DNA of 64,000 bases from Heterohyrax brucei (Eukaryota > Chordata > Mammalia > Hyracoidea > Procaviidae). This document shows, in pieces, positions 1 to 12,078 of this stretch. The first letter of the stretch is position 1. Each line of letters begins with the position of its first letter. The position numbers were made by a program, and so were the translations under genes. The stretch covers positions 51,816,501 through 51,880,500 of the forward strand of contig CM053158.1 of assembly GCA_028571685.1 (NCBI GenBank), given 5' to 3'. Below the pieces are notes generated by a model. It searched no databases and was not told the origin of the DNA. It was given only the letters and a program-made list of their open reading frames with translations.

Positions 1-2580
1 ACTCCTCTGCATTTGCAAAACTCCCAGGGGCACCAGTGGCTGTGGCATCAACTCTGGCTCATGGAAACCCAGTGTACGTGAGAATAGGATGTTCATTGGC
101 TGATGTTTTGAAAGCTCACCAGGCCTTTCTTCCAAGGGGCCTCTGGGTGCATTCAGACTGCAAACTTCTGAGTTAGGAGCCAGCTGCTTAGCTGCTTGTA
201 CTGCCCAGGGGGTACGTTGCAGTGCTAAGAGCTTCTAATGTGTTTAATAACATCATGAGGGTGGTATGGCTTTTGTCCCTATTTTCCCTATAAGGCGTTT
301 GAGAATTTCAGAGGCTGAAGCAAGTGATGCAGATAATAATTGCTGGGTGTGCACTCTCTTGCCAGCCTGACCCACCCAGATCCACCAGGGCAGCCCGGAC
401 CCTTCTGGCTGTGTAGTGACTCCCTGCATCTCTGACTCACCTCTGTCCCTGCCTGGTGCCTTCATTTCTCTTGTCTTCTCCACTCTTTCTGGAATGGCCA
501 CTTCCGTTTTTCTCTTCTAGTACTCTTTTCCATATTGCTAAGCCAATACTCACATCAAGCCTGGGGGAAAAACAAATCCACCACCTTGCCTGCCTTTCAG
601 ACTTTCCTCGTGACTCACTTTTTCTGGGAAGGGATGCTTCAGCCACCTTTTGACCTTAAATCCAGCTGGAACCGAGTCCGCCTTGCTGGCTGCTCTGCAC
701 TCCCGTTATCATCTGTCTTTCGGCAGGCTGTTGGCTGTCCACCATTGAAAATCCTCTGCAGCAACTGTTTTTTAGAGCTTCTTTGTTTAATTTAGTGCCC
801 CGAACTTGGTTAGGACTTTCTGGGAGGTTAGAACTCTGGTGGTTTGTTCCATTTAGAAACCTCTCGCTTGTGCAGATTAAGCCCTCTGCTTGCCTGTCCT
901 GCTCTCCGTCTCACGTCCTTGGATGCTCGCCAGACCTTCCCTCAATGGCTCAGGTGGGCAAGGAGCAGTGGGGAGGTAAGTCACTTTTATATCTCTGCAT
1001 GGCCCTTGTGCTCCTCATTCAGTACATGTGCCACTGGTGGGGAAATTGTGTGCAGGCGTGTCCTCCCCTCATTCTCTGTTACCTCCATAGACAGACCACC
1101 ATCATGGTGGATTTAGATCATGTCACATCAAGAAGGTGTTAAATGGAACTACAGAACCTTTCCCATGTGGTGGCAACAAGCTTTGTACTGCTACTGCTGG
1201 GGTTCAGTTTGTTGTTTTCCACACTCATGCATGTCTCAGCTTTACATGCAAGGATTTTCTTCTGGAAGGTATGTTTCTTGTGCTCTTTAGGATGTAACTA
1301 CAAAACACAACTACAAAAGAGACAGACACACACAGATAGATAGCAAAGAGAAATTGTTTAGAAGAGCTTAAGTGGTTTAATGTAATCCTCTTATTTGTGA
1401 CTCAAGTAAATGTAGTGGCGAAGAGTCCCTCTACCTTCAGGTTCAATTCCAGGTAGTTCAGACTGTGTTAACAGAGTGTATCAAGGCTGACTCCGTCAGT
1501 TGCTGGTGAGGGTGATGGGTGAGGAGGTGAAGATGCTGGCCATTTCTGCCGCCGTTTAAGGGTGGCTGGGTGTGGGCAATGTGTCAATTGCAGTCTTACA
1601 CAATTCTGGTTCATGGTTGAATTATGGCAACCCCGGAAACTTCTCTTCCTTTGTCTGAAATTTTTTTAATGTAATAATTTGAAGGATTGCTTGGTTATGG
1701 GAGCAGAGGGGAATTCACTGGAATGATGCAGAGCTGTGTCACAGAATATATAGGGAAACTCGGAAGCTGGAATCGTTCTGGAAATAAGACATCTTTTCTC
1801 TGTGTGTCACTCTTGTGTCTCGGCTGTGCTTTAATTTGTTGTCTCTCTGCAGACGTCTCTCTGCAGACTGCCCTGGTCTGCAGATGGTCTACCACGACTG
1901 CCCCAAAAGATCACCCTTAACCCTTGGACCTTGAGGAGGAGGGTTCTGTCTTACTCCTTCACTTTGTATGCTGAGTGTTCTTTCTAGGAGCCTTAGCTGA
2001 GAGACAAGCCACGTGTGTAGGGCAAAAGGCGTGAGGTGATGGTGGTGGTGGTTGCGAAGACGTGGGGATATTCCAGCACGCAAGGGTGCGGCCACACCTC
2101 AAGAAGGAAGCAGAGTTGCATTTGTATTAGTAAGTTTGAATACTGTGTGATTTCCTTATATCACAGTCCCACTTCCAGGGAAGGAATGTAAAGAATTTGA
2201 CCCAGCTCCAGCTGTGTGTCTGCTCCAAGCCCAGTCAGCTTTGGTGGAGAGTTGTCTGTTACATTAATTTAGGTTTGCCAATAAGAGACTGGGGACAGAT
2301 AGCGGGAATACAACAAAACTACATCCTAGAAGAGTGGCACTTGGAATCTGTCCCTTTGGCTTTGGGGACCTTGAGCACAGTGTTTGCCTCGGGAATCACA
2401 TATAGGTGGTTGAATGTAGATTCTTTGATTTCCTAGTGATAAAGCCAGTAATCTGTAATTTGAGTTAAGCAAACCAGGTAACACTTCCACATTAAGTTCT
2501 GAGAATGACCTCTTTAAGAAAAAAATAATTAGGCTATTTTAGCTACCCTTTGAGTAAAAGATTTCTAATCCTATATATGT
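1..2580. other. Unique non-coding DNA
   Basis: No AfroSINE, MIR, L1 or LTR was recognised. Open frames are short and in no known family. A 13-base direct duplication (gtctctctgcaga) lies near 1843-1870 and a short GGT-rich run near 2037-2052. No splice-framed coding exon can be supported. Confidence 0.5.
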
Positions 2581-2582
2581 AA

Positions 2583-2735
2583 ACCCTGGTGGTACAGTGC
2601 TTAAGAGCTATATCTGCAAACCAAAAGGGTCAGCAGTTCAAATCCACTAGGCGCTCCTTGGAATCTGTGACAGATCCATTACAGTTCTACTCCGTCTTCC
2701 AGATTTGCTGAGTTGGAATCATAGATACGTCACCC
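2583..2735 (+). mobile_element. AfroSINE, short form, worn
   Basis: The head reads aaccctggtggtacagtgcttaag, then a worn B box (cagttcaaatcc), a middle similar to acagttctactc, and a tail similar to gagttggaatcat. Order and spacing match the short AfroSINE. It faces the minus-strand copy at 2994. Confidence 0.8.
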
Positions 2736-2993
2736 CTCTTTCTTGTGGAGTTGAGTTTTATGTGACAACAGGAGGGAGGGTTTTTATGTATTCATTGTTG
2801 GTTACAGCCATCATAAGTCCATTTAGGAAAAAGGTAGGTTCTAAATAAACAAATTGGGAGTTTTCTTGTTATTTCTCACATTTCTTAGATCTCTCTGGAG
2901 TATTCTTTCATATTCGCGAAGACTTCCATTGCTCACTGAAACAACAGTAAGCTTGTATAATTTGTCTTTTGCATAGCTTCTCAACCCATGGGA

Positions 2994-3195
2994 AGCCAAA
3001 CCAAGCCAGTTGCTGTTGAGTTGATTCTGATTCCTGGCGTTCCAGTGTAGTACAGAGTAGAATGGCCCCAGAGGTTTTTCTTTTTGGCTACGGTCTTCAT
3101 GAAAGCAGATCCCCAAGGCTTTCTTAGGCAGTCTTGCTGGATAGCTTTGAACTCCAGCCTTTCAGGTAGCCACCAAGATTGCACCACCCCTGCCC
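2994..3195 (-). mobile_element. AfroSINE, long form
   Basis: Read on the plus strand it starts with the tail (gttgctgttgagttgattctga) and continues through the long-form insert (ggctacggtcttcatgaaagc), ending in a worn tRNA-like head. It lies about 260 bases from a plus-strand copy, forming an inverted pair. Confidence 0.8.
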
Positions 3196-5147
3196 CTCTA
3201 AACCCCTAAAAAAGATCAACATTATTCTTCTGAAGAATTTAAGAATTGGTAGGATAGGGAGAGGTACAGATTTGAAAGCAGAATATGTATATTGTGCTCA
3301 GTATTTGGGAAATATTGAAGCAGTGTTGTGTTTTTATTTCTTTTTATGAAAATTAAAAATATTTTGTTGCAATCAAGTTCTTGTTGGGTGCTGTTAAAGT
3401 ATTAAAACTGTTGTGATAACCTTCTCTTCTAGTAGATTCTAATATCTTTATTTCTGGTTATTCCAGAAAGATGTCTCACCAGGGTCCTGTGCTGTGTTTT
3501 GAATTGTTTAAATATGACTCATTCTTGTTCTCTTCAAGGATGAAATGTCTGTACCTCAGTAGATCCTGTCCCCCCACCCCTGAAAAATTTATGCTTAAAA
3601 ACAAATCATGAAGTTATTACTAGGTCTGTGGTCGGAATGGCCAGTAGAAACTTAGTTGTTGCTTAAGGCACTTTCTGTTCTCTCTCTGTGGAAGAGCAGG
3701 GTGAGGCAGGTGGGGAACTGGGGAAAAGAAGCTTCTCTTCGCTTATCCTGCCAAATTCAGTTAAAAAAAAGGGCCCCACCTTTTTTACTTCATCTCCTGT
3801 CTGCACAGTGGGGCATGGATTGGGAGGAGATCTTGGCAACTTTCAGAGTTTTAATAAGCAAGTTATTTTTGTAGATGTACTTTCAGATTTCTTACCTTAA
3901 GCAAAAAAAAGCCACGTTAATTTGAAAAGAAAAAATCATTCCACACTTTGCCAGTGGTTGGGGATAGAAAATGAAAATGAAGGCAAGATGTCAGTTACCT
4001 GGAGTGTATTTGGTTTATGGAAGTGTCTACTTTCTGGTGTTTGGGTATCTGTACTGGTAGCTGCTTTACTATGCCAGGTGTGGTTGAGAGAGGAACTTTT
4101 GCAAGAGAGGAAAGGCAAAAAGAAGGTTGCCTTATCATCATATGAATTCACATAGGAGCTACATGGCACAAATAAATCAGTAAAACTTGAAGGTAGAATT
4201 GAGTATTGGGAAGTCATGTAAATGACCAGCTCTTTATAGTATCCTGAACTGTTAGGTTGTTCAGAGTGGAGAGTTGAGCTATAATTTCATGTGTCCTCCT
4301 CTATTCTATGTAATGAGGTAGAGCTATATATAGTACTGGGTTTAGAGAACACTATCATTGATGGATCTCTGCACCCCCATACACATACATTCCCAGTCAT
4401 TCCCTTTCCATGTGGGTTTCAACTTGCTGGCCCATCCCAAACACCTTTGGCTTGAAGAGTGTTTCATTTACCTAGTCAGAACTGATAAATCACCCCTTTC
4501 TGAACAATCTCAGCAATGATAACCCTGCAGTTAGATAAGGAAGGGAAAGAAGAAAGCGGTGGTCATGAGAACATTGCCTGTTACCTATTTTCCTCTCTGT
4601 ACCAACAAAGCAGGTTTTTTCTTTCTTTGTTTCCGTTATAGTTTCTTTCTTTTTGGCTAATTTGTTGCTCAAACAGAACTCCGCTGTTAAAACCAAGGGA
4701 GATGCAAGAATGCAAATGCCTTGCTCTGAGATGCTTTTCGGGTGAGGGTTTCGGTTTCTTCCTTGAGAACTGTAGCCAACTGGGTTGTTGAGTTCGGACT
4801 CTTTCTGAGAGCTGCTCGCCAGGTACCAGGCGACTGTGGGAGAGGAGACCTTTGTAGATCGGTCTCATCAGGATCTAGAAATTGAGTCCTAAGCCTTAGT
4901 TTGAACTGTCTTTTGCTTTGCCTGAGCAATGCACTAAGCCCAGGGCCAGGAAGCAATTACATTTATTTATGCTGTTCCTCCTCACAGGGAGAGATAGTGG
5001 AAATCAAGAACAAAGGTTTAATTCATACCTGACCTGAGATTTAAATATGAGGAAGCGAGGAGGAGGTTTTAGTGGCGCTGGTCAAACTGCACCACGGGAA
5101 CACTCTAGACAGAAAACCACAGTCAGTGCTTTCCATGGTGGGGATCA
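3196..5147. other. Unique non-coding DNA
   Basis: No repeat family was recognised. It holds homopolymer A and T runs and short open frames on both strands with no family resemblance. Confidence 0.45.
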
Positions 5148-5212
5148 GTTGCACTGTTGGCCTTTTGGTTAGCAGCCATAGTTTGTGACCAGTACACCAC
5201 CAGGATTTCTAG
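5148..5212 (-). mobile_element. AfroSINE head fragment
   Basis: Only the head half remains: ttggccttttggttagcagc followed by a worn ccagtacaccaccagg. The tail half is absent. Probably a truncated or decayed copy. Confidence 0.5.
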
Positions 5213-5324
5213 TTCGGGGGAAGAATGCTAAAATTAGCATAAACTAGCTGAGCTGTTTCGTCTCCTTCCTTGCTTTTGAGTGGCAGACCTTCATTGAGTG
5301 TTTTTTGTACTCACCTTTGCATAC

Positions 5325-5520
5325 ATGGGGCTTTGTGGTCCTAGGTTCAAATCCTAATTCTGCTAATGTGCAGCACATTTTAGCTAAATTACTTAATCTG
5401 TTTTCCATGTATGACATTAAAGTAACTGCACCTACTTTGTTTAGTTGCTGTGATAGTTAAATGAGATATTATGCTAATAAAGTGCTTAGCATAGTGGTGG
5501 AACATACAAAGCACTGATTT
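5325..5520 (+). mobile_element. MIR element
   Basis: Runs in MIR order: ttcaaatcctaattctgct, a worn core (ttactta ... ctgttttcc), then gtgatagttaaatgaga and aagtgcttagcatagtgg. MIR is an old tRNA-derived SINE shared by mammals, which fits the heavy divergence. Confidence 0.75.
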
Positions 5521-5727
5521 TGAGATAAATTACTCTTTAGCTAATGCCTCTACCTGACAGTTCCCTTTTAAATCAGGAGTTTGATGCAGTTTTTCAGAGG
5601 GTGGGAGAGGCTTGGATAACTCCAAATTCATCCTTCGTTTCAGTCTTTGATTTACTTTAAATATTAATGTAAAGAGGATTTTTTTTGACCAACATGTGCA
5701 TGAAGTATTTGGCACATACTAACAAGC

Positions 5728-5927
5728 TCCAGGGCTTTGTGTGATGTAGGCTGTTTGCACTTGATTGCTAACCTAGATGTGGGTGGTTTGAACCCAGTTG
5801 GGGGTGCTGGGGAGGAAAGGTCTGGCTAACTGTTCCCACAGATCACAGCTCAAGAAACCCTGTGGACAGTAACACACCGTGTAACATGGAGTCGTCATGT
5901 GTCAGAGTCAACTTAACAGCAGCATGC
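5728..5927 (+). mobile_element. AfroSINE, long form, diverged
   Basis: The head is worn, followed by ggtttgaaccca (B-box region), ggaaaggtctggct, cacagctcaagaaaccctgtgg and a tail (gtcatgtgtcagagtcaac). Matches the long form that carries an extra internal segment. Confidence 0.7.
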
Positions 5928-6189
5928 TTTTTTGTTGGTATGTTTGTTTTAAGAGGCTTCAGTAAATTACAGATTAAAACCATAATTCAGTTCTCAAACT
6001 GAAAACTTATATAACATCATGTCAGTACACAACCCAAATCAACTTCACAGGGAAAAGTGCTAACTTCTCAATACCATTTGAGTAGTTGAATCTGATGTTG
6101 GGAGATTTAGTGTTTGGATTTTCCTTTTGTCAGTTACACAGAAATCTGTTATGTCTTATAACTGCAAAAACAGTGTACTTCTTACAACA

Positions 6190-6394
6190 GAAAACCAAAC
6201 TGCCGTCAAATTGATCCCAACCCATAATGACCCTATAGTCAAGCCAAGCCAAGTGCTGTTGAGTTGGATCTGAGTGACCCTATAGGGCAGGGTATAACTG
6301 CTCCATAGAGTTTCCAAGGAGTGCCTGGCAGATTTGAACTGCTGACCTTTTGGTTAGCAGACCTACCACCTAACTGCTATGCCAAGTGCACCTC
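6190..6394 (-). mobile_element. AfroSINE with doubled tail
   Basis: A near-complete minus-strand copy (gagtttccaaggagtgcctgg, ttttggttagcag). Its 3' tail appears twice: 6193-6232 reads ccgtcaaattgatcccaac ... gaccctatag and 6246-6285 repeats this region. Either a partial tandem duplication or a truncated second insertion. Confidence 0.85.
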
Positions 6395-7784
6395 TTGAAG
6401 CAAATGTTTTTCTCCTCTATGAATTCTCTCTGTAGACCAGCAGTTGCTTTCCTAGGTCAACAATTCACAGTCACCATTTGTTGAAGATTCTGAAGACTTG
6501 AAAGACCCTTAGAAAACAGGTTGTAGAGCTTCCCATTTGTTTTCTTCGTTCTACCCTGCCTCCCACCTTCAGGTTAAAGTTTTGACTTTTTAAGTTCTGT
6601 GAAACTATCCACTTTTTTTTTTTTTTTTAAACTAAGGGGGAGCGGTCAGCTCTCTTAAATACCACGCATGTTTTTATGCCTGCGTATCATTTTCCTTCTT
6701 TTTTCTTATTCAGGTAGTCAACCCTTGTATAATTTTGTTTGTCCAATTTAAATGTTTCTTCAAATTGTGCTGTCTACATAAATCAGGGTTCATGAGTCTG
6801 AATCACTAACTTTAAATTAGTCTGCGACCTTTATGTCCCTGTCAATATTGAATTGGAGTGCCAGCAGTCCACATACTTGGATATTATGAATAATTTTTGA
6901 GGACACTAGAAGGTCAAACATTATTTATTATTTCTCAGAGTTTCCTTGATAGCAGTCACAGCTCTGTAGAAGTCAATCAAGTCTCTTGATAATTCTGTTT
7001 AGGCAGTATATAATTAGGCATTTAAAATTAGTTAAGTGTCTCTTTCGCTATGCATTCACATTCTCTTTGGGAAAGCATGTTTACCAGATGACTTTGGGGA
7101 TATCTTTTGCTTCAGCTTTTTCTTCTCCCATGAGCTGAGAGTTTGAAAGTTAGGGAGTTCTTTCTACTTGTATTACCTGTTTGTCAGCAGTTGACTGGGG
7201 TTTAGCACCATAGGAGTGCGGGCAGGTATAAGTACAAACATTCTCATAACAGAAAAGAAACCACAACAGTGCCTGTATTGCTGGGGACCTGCATTTCTAG
7301 GTGTGTGAGTATTAAAAAAAAAGCCCACAAAATCCTTTTGCTCGTTTCTGGCCTCTTAATGTCTTGAGAACACCATCAACCTTTTCTTTGAGTGACCCAG
7401 GCTTTGTATTGTTATTGGAGAATTGCAACTGATAAATTAAGTAAAGATAGAATCATGAGCAAATAAATATGGCAAACTATAATTTAAAAGGAAACTAACA
7501 TGTTTAGAATCAAAGTGTAGAGAGTACAGAGTGAATACTTCAGACTTCAGGGGAGTTTTCAGATCTTAAATAGCATACTTCCTCTTGGCGTTTCCATTGT
7601 AAATCCCTTGTCAAAAATGACATAATGTAGCATGAACGTATTTTTTCCCCTTGTTTGTTTTTCCCCCTGTTGCATGATCATCCTTTCCTTGAGGGGGAGA
7701 AGATATAAATGTTATTTATATAATTATGTGATAGTGAGGCTTTTTTCTCCCCTTACCGAGAGGCTAAGGGACATGGATTTCAGT
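6395..7784. other. Unique AT-rich DNA
   Basis: No family recognised apart from a poly(T) run near 6611-6628. Short open frames only. Nothing supports an exon. Confidence 0.45.
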
Positions 7785-7865
7785 TACTGTCACCATTTTC
7801 CTGTGAGTCACAGATTACAGTTGGTGAACTTGAGTCTGGGTCCCTCCAGAGACTGAGTGCTTTAG
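7785..7865 (-). mobile_element. Possible MIR fragment
   Basis: Pattern attttcctgtgagtcacag ... gtgaacttgagtctgggtcc resembles the reverse of the MIR 5' half. Short and worn, so tentative. Confidence 0.35.
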
Positions 7866-8812
7866 CTACTTGATGTTTTACTTATAAACCAAAAAGACTT
7901 GGCCATCAGGCTAATTGTAGATCACAGTGACCCGTAGGGTTCCACGGAGCGGGCAGTTTGACTTGCAGCACCACCCTGACTCCCTGATTTACTCCAGACG
8001 GAGTGCTTTCCCCAGGTTTCTTGTTTCCTAGACCAGGGTTAGAGCTAAAGAGAACCTGAGCAGTCTAGCTGAGCCTCTGGGCTGGGAGGTGGCCCTTGAG
8101 TTCTTCAGAGGTTAAGGACTTTCTGAGGGTCGCTCAGTTCGGGAGCAATCTTGAAATAGAATTCTTTCTAGTCTGCTTGTTGAGAGTGTGCTCCTGGAGA
8201 ACAAGGACTGTGTTTTTCCTAATTTTGAATCAGCTGATTTTCCAGGTGATGCTTGAAAGAATCATCCGCTGCTACTTTAATGGATCCTTGCCCCTCTTTG
8301 CCCTGGAGTTAACTCAACAGCCGTTGCCACCTGTTGCTGTTCTGAGTGACTGCTCTCATGCTCTGAAATTTGGGTTGTTCACAGTGTTAAGTGTGCCAGG
8401 CTGTGGGGTTGAATTCTAGCCCGTGTTCCTAGAAGACCCTGGACCCTGGGGGCATCAGCATGTAGGATGGGAAGCTTTTAAACAAAGGTTTGCATGGAGT
8501 GCCCCCTCCACACAAAGTCCGTTGGGGGAAGGGGCTCTAATTAAGATAAATGCATGAATGGGATAGCTGAGTCTTGGTACATGATGTAGTATCCATCCTA
8601 GTGCTATGTTCAAAGAAGTTTTTAAAATAATTATTAATAGTGAGATCCTAAAATGATTTCTTTTTTTAATAGAACCCTATTTTTGCTTTGGATGGAAACT
8701 CATTACTATTCCTCCCCCCTCCCCCCAAGTTCTTATTCCTTAAAGGTCTCTGTAGGATATATATTTTTGTATATATGTTTGTGTTGAGGTTATGACCAAC
8801 TGTACTTTTCAG

Positions 8813-8992
8813 CAAGGAACTCTGGTGGCGCAGTGGCTAAAGCGCTTGACTACTAACGGAAAGGCTGGTAGTTGGAAACCGCCAGTGGTTCTGTGGGAGA
8901 AAGAGGTGGCTGTCAGCTTTTGTAGAGATTTGCAGCTTTGGAAACCTTCTGGAGTTGCTCTAAGTCAGAATCCACGTGATGGCATTGTGGAT
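8813..8992 (+). mobile_element. AfroSINE, long form, well preserved
   Basis: Starts with a near-intact head (ctctggtggcgcagtggctaa). The long-form insert (gggagaaagaggtggctgtc, gtagagatttgcagc) and the tail (taagtcagaatccacgtgatgg) follow in order. The body between insert and tail is shortened. Confidence 0.85.
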
Positions 8993-9499
8993 AGGTACAT
9001 TTCAGTAGGGGCCGTTTGTACCTGTAACCTGATTATCAACCTTTCCCTGTCAGAGGATGCCCACCTTGTCAGCTAAAGGGACAAATCTGGGCTAGAACTC
9101 TGGAGTCTTACTTCAGCTGTGTGTTGATGGGATGAATCTGTAAGTGACCCAGCAGGAAGGGGCGGGCCCTGTGGTTCTGAGGTAGACAGGTATCAGTCAC
9201 ACCTCATTTTGATTGACCACTGTGTTGGCTGACATCAAATACCACCAGTACTGTTACTTTTAAAGTGGTATTTCTTAGTACTACCTTCTTGAAATGTAAG
9301 TTATTTTACAGTGGAAAGGGGTTTTACAAGGAGCAAACCTACTACTTTCCAAAAGTAAAAATAAATACAAGGGCCTCACTCAGGCCATGAAGAGGTGCAC
9401 GCTAAGGAAAAAGGAAGATTCTGAGCTCTTCCTGGTTCCCCACTGCCATTTTCAACCCTTGCCAAGAGTCCTTTGAGGTATGTACCAGGGCACTCAGAG

Positions 9500-9660
9500 G
9501 TGGCCATACGTCAGAATCACTTGGGAGATTTAATTAAATAGGAGGCTTCCTGGGGCCGTTAACAGTTATTTGGAACAAAACCCTGAGATTTTTATTTTTA
9601 TTTTAGAATTCCACTGGTGATTGACCAATTCAGGGGAAACAGCCTTTTTTTTTTGTTGTT
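9500..9660 (-). mobile_element. Possible MER5A-like hAT fragment
   Basis: The stretch gtcagaatcacttgggaga ... cctggggcc resembles one arm of the MER5A group of non-autonomous hAT transposons. The rest is too worn to align by eye. Confidence 0.3.
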
Positions 9661-10787
9661 GTTGTTATCAGACATTAGCAAAAATTGGGCATTTTCTTAA
9701 AATAGGTTACCATCAGTATTTTATACCCGCTCATAGGTTCTTTTGCTCTCTCTAGCCACGGAGGGCTAGGTGCTTCATTCAACATTGATGTTTCCTTCTC
9801 TCCCGAAAGCTATCCCCTCCCCCCTTCCAGTTTTGGCGAAATTATGTATCACTTGTGATAATTCATTTTAAAAATTCCTGAGCTGTGTGGCGCACTTTCA
9901 TGAAAATTCATTTAGATAAAATTAGATATTATTGTTTAATGAGGTGGCATTTCAATTTAGACCTTGCATCAGGCATATACCCAGAGTTTTTTATGGAAGA
10001 GTTAGGTTCATTTGAGTAATAAAGGCTGAATCATGGGGGCTTTAATTCTTAATCGCTGTGAGGATTGTTATCCCTGGGATGTGAGCTGTCTTAGTGGTAT
10101 TCAATCAAGTGTCCACTTAGCCATGACTGGAAGTAATTGCTCCCAAGTGGGCCGCACAGTGACCTGCTAATACTGGCTTTGACCCTGTGACCTTGTCTGC
10201 CCCATTGTTCAGGATTTTATAGCAGGCGAGTCTGCATTTCTGTGAGGTCAAGTAGATGTCTTGAGGTCAAAAATTTTCTGATGACTGCCTCATCCTCACT
10301 GTAAGTTGACCAGAAGCTATTGTGTTGTTAATAGTTGTTGCCTTGTAGTGGGGCATGAACAGTTTGAAAATTGTCTTCCGTGCCTGCATGTAAACAGTTT
10401 AATATTTTACGGAAAGAAGTTCATCTTGTAAATTAGGTATGAATAATGCATTTGTAATTACTCCTTGTGTCTTTAAACACTTGTGTCTTAATTGACTTGC
10501 CTTTTTTTCTTCCTCCCAATATATTTGCATTTGCCAGGAAGTTAAATTAATTCCTGTAGAAACCCAGCAAAGTAAGATAGAGCATTCTAGGCCCCAGGGC
10601 CCCCCTAGATTTAAAATTTGGTTGGGTTTTCAATCCTAGTGCCTAGGATGTGGATTGTCCATTGTTTTAAACATTTATTTCCAGTTCAACAGTAGGGCTT
10701 TTGCTTGCTACACCTTCCAAAAAAGTTTCTGCCCAGTCACTCACTGAATTGAGATTGCCTAGTTTTTGCTTTTTACATTTGCTATTC
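9661..10787. other. Repeat-free block with nuclear-receptor half-sites
   Basis: More than 1 kb without a recognised transposon. Five AGGTCA-type half-sites lie within 110 bases (minus strand at 10160, 10180, 10188; plus strand at 10245 and 10264). AT-rich homeodomain-like cores (taattac) also occur. Non-coding by all signs; a regulatory role is inference. Confidence 0.4.
10180..10193 (-). promoter_or_regulatory. DR2-type nuclear receptor motif
   Basis: On the minus strand this reads AGGTCA, a two-base spacer CA, then GGGTCA. That is a direct repeat with spacing 2, a layout bound by RAR/RXR-type receptors. The motif is seen; binding is not shown and single motifs occur often by chance. Confidence 0.35.
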
Positions 10788-10842
10788 TAGGGTCGCTATG
10801 AGTTGGAGCTGACTCGATGGCAGTGTTTTTTTTTTTTAATTT
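10785..10842 (+). mobile_element. AfroSINE tail fragment
   Basis: Only the 3' end survives: tagggtcgctatgagttgga, gctgactcgatggcagtg, then a T-rich run. SINE retrotransposition can leave such 5'-truncated copies. Confidence 0.75.
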
Positions 10843-11277
10843 CCTGTCCCAGTGTAAATTTTTTGTTGGTGTTTAGTAGTAGGTTGCATAATAATTTTTT
10901 TTACCCCTTCAAATATTAACACTGACATACTCCTCTATTTCCATGTTGAAACAGGTAATCCAAACTGGCTGTAGGCTTCTCAGCTTTGTGGGTGATCTTT
11001 GCTACTGTGCCCTTCTCCCCACTCATTTAACAAGCATCATAAAATGGGGGTGGGAGAGATGGAACTTGAAAAGGGATCTAATCTAGCTTGAATTCACGGG
11101 TAAGTCACATTTGAGTCATCTGAGGGCCTGCCATCATTACATCCAAGCCTGTCCCTTCCTCTTGTTTTTCAGCCATCCACTCAGTGGATTATCTGCAAAT
11201 ATTTATGTGGAAAAGTAAATTTAGGAAAAACATACACCCAAAAGAAAATATGCAACGTGCAGTTAGAATAAAAGTAA

Positions 11278-11439
11278 AACAAACCAAACCGACTGCTGTC
11301 AAGTCAATTCCAACTCATAGGAACGCTATAAGACAGTAGAATTGCTCCACAGAGTTTTCAGGGAGCACTTGGCAGATTTGAACTGCTGATCTTTTGGTTA
11401 GCAGCTGTAGTTCTTAACCACTTACCCAACACGGTTTCC
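11278..11439 (-). mobile_element. AfroSINE, short form
   Basis: Full short form read in reverse: gctgtcaagtcaattccaac, gacagtagaattgctcc, gatttgaactgctgatc, ttttggttagcagctgtag. Forty bases from a plus-strand copy at 11480, so the two form an inverted pair. Confidence 0.9.
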
Positions 11440-11479
11440 AGTAGTTAGGATAGTAAACAAATAATGTCAGGGAAACTAA

Positions 11480-11622
11480 GGGCTGAATGCTATACCTGCT
11501 AACCAAAAGGTTGGCAGTTCAGATCTTCCAAGCGCTCGTTGAAAACTCTATGGGATGTTTTACTTTGTCTTGTAGGGTAACTGTGCATCAGAATTGACTT
11601 GACAGCGATGTGTTTGTTTTTT
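11480..11622 (+). mobile_element. AfroSINE, short form
   Basis: Contains ctgctaaccaaaaggttggc, agttcagatc, a worn middle and catcagaattgacttgacagc. The first head bases are worn. Confidence 0.85.
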
Positions 11623-11917
11623 TGGTTAAGATCGCTTGGATGTCACCCCAAAATACTCATCCTATGAAAAAAAAATTAAATGACTCTTTCCACCATTTTA
11701 GAATTTCTCAAAGTAATATATTAACTGTTTTTTGCTTCTAGTTACTGATTTAAGCTTAACATATTTACTTATAGTTTGGCTTAAGCCGGAAGGCTATAAA
11801 ATGGCTAAAAAAAACCATAAGGGCTATTGCTTTTCTTAAAGATAGAAAAATCGCTTTTTTCTCAGTTGCAGTTGTCTCTGCTATTGTGTTTACACTTTCA
11901 GGGGCAGTTATCTTATG

Positions 11918-12078
11918 AAGGATCTCTGGTGGTACAGTGATTCGAACCACCAGTTATTGCTGCTTGGGAGAAAAATAGGACAATCTGCTTCTGTAGAAAT
12001 GATAGCCTTTGAAACCCTGTTGAGCAGTGTAGGGTTGCTATGAGTCAGAATCAACTCGATGGCAGTGAATTTGGTTCT
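11918..12078 (+). mobile_element. AfroSINE, long form, internal head deletion
   Basis: The head (ggatctctggtggtacagtg) runs directly into attcgaaccaccag, so bases between A box and B box are missing. The rest (gggagaaaaataggacaatc, tatgagtcagaatcaactcg) is complete. The deletion should weaken the polymerase III promoter. Confidence 0.85.

Noticed and set aside
7900-7990. Possible AfroSINE remnant (cagtgacccgtagggttcca)
   Set aside because: Only scattered short matches and no tail-to-head order.
8030-8165. Possible minus-strand MIR (agaggttaaggactttctga)
   Set aside because: Too diverged beyond one block to support by eye.
8170-8230. Possible L2 fragment (ctcctggagaacaaggactg), and a similar one near 18150
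   Set aside because: Only one short block each; not enough ordered similarity to call.
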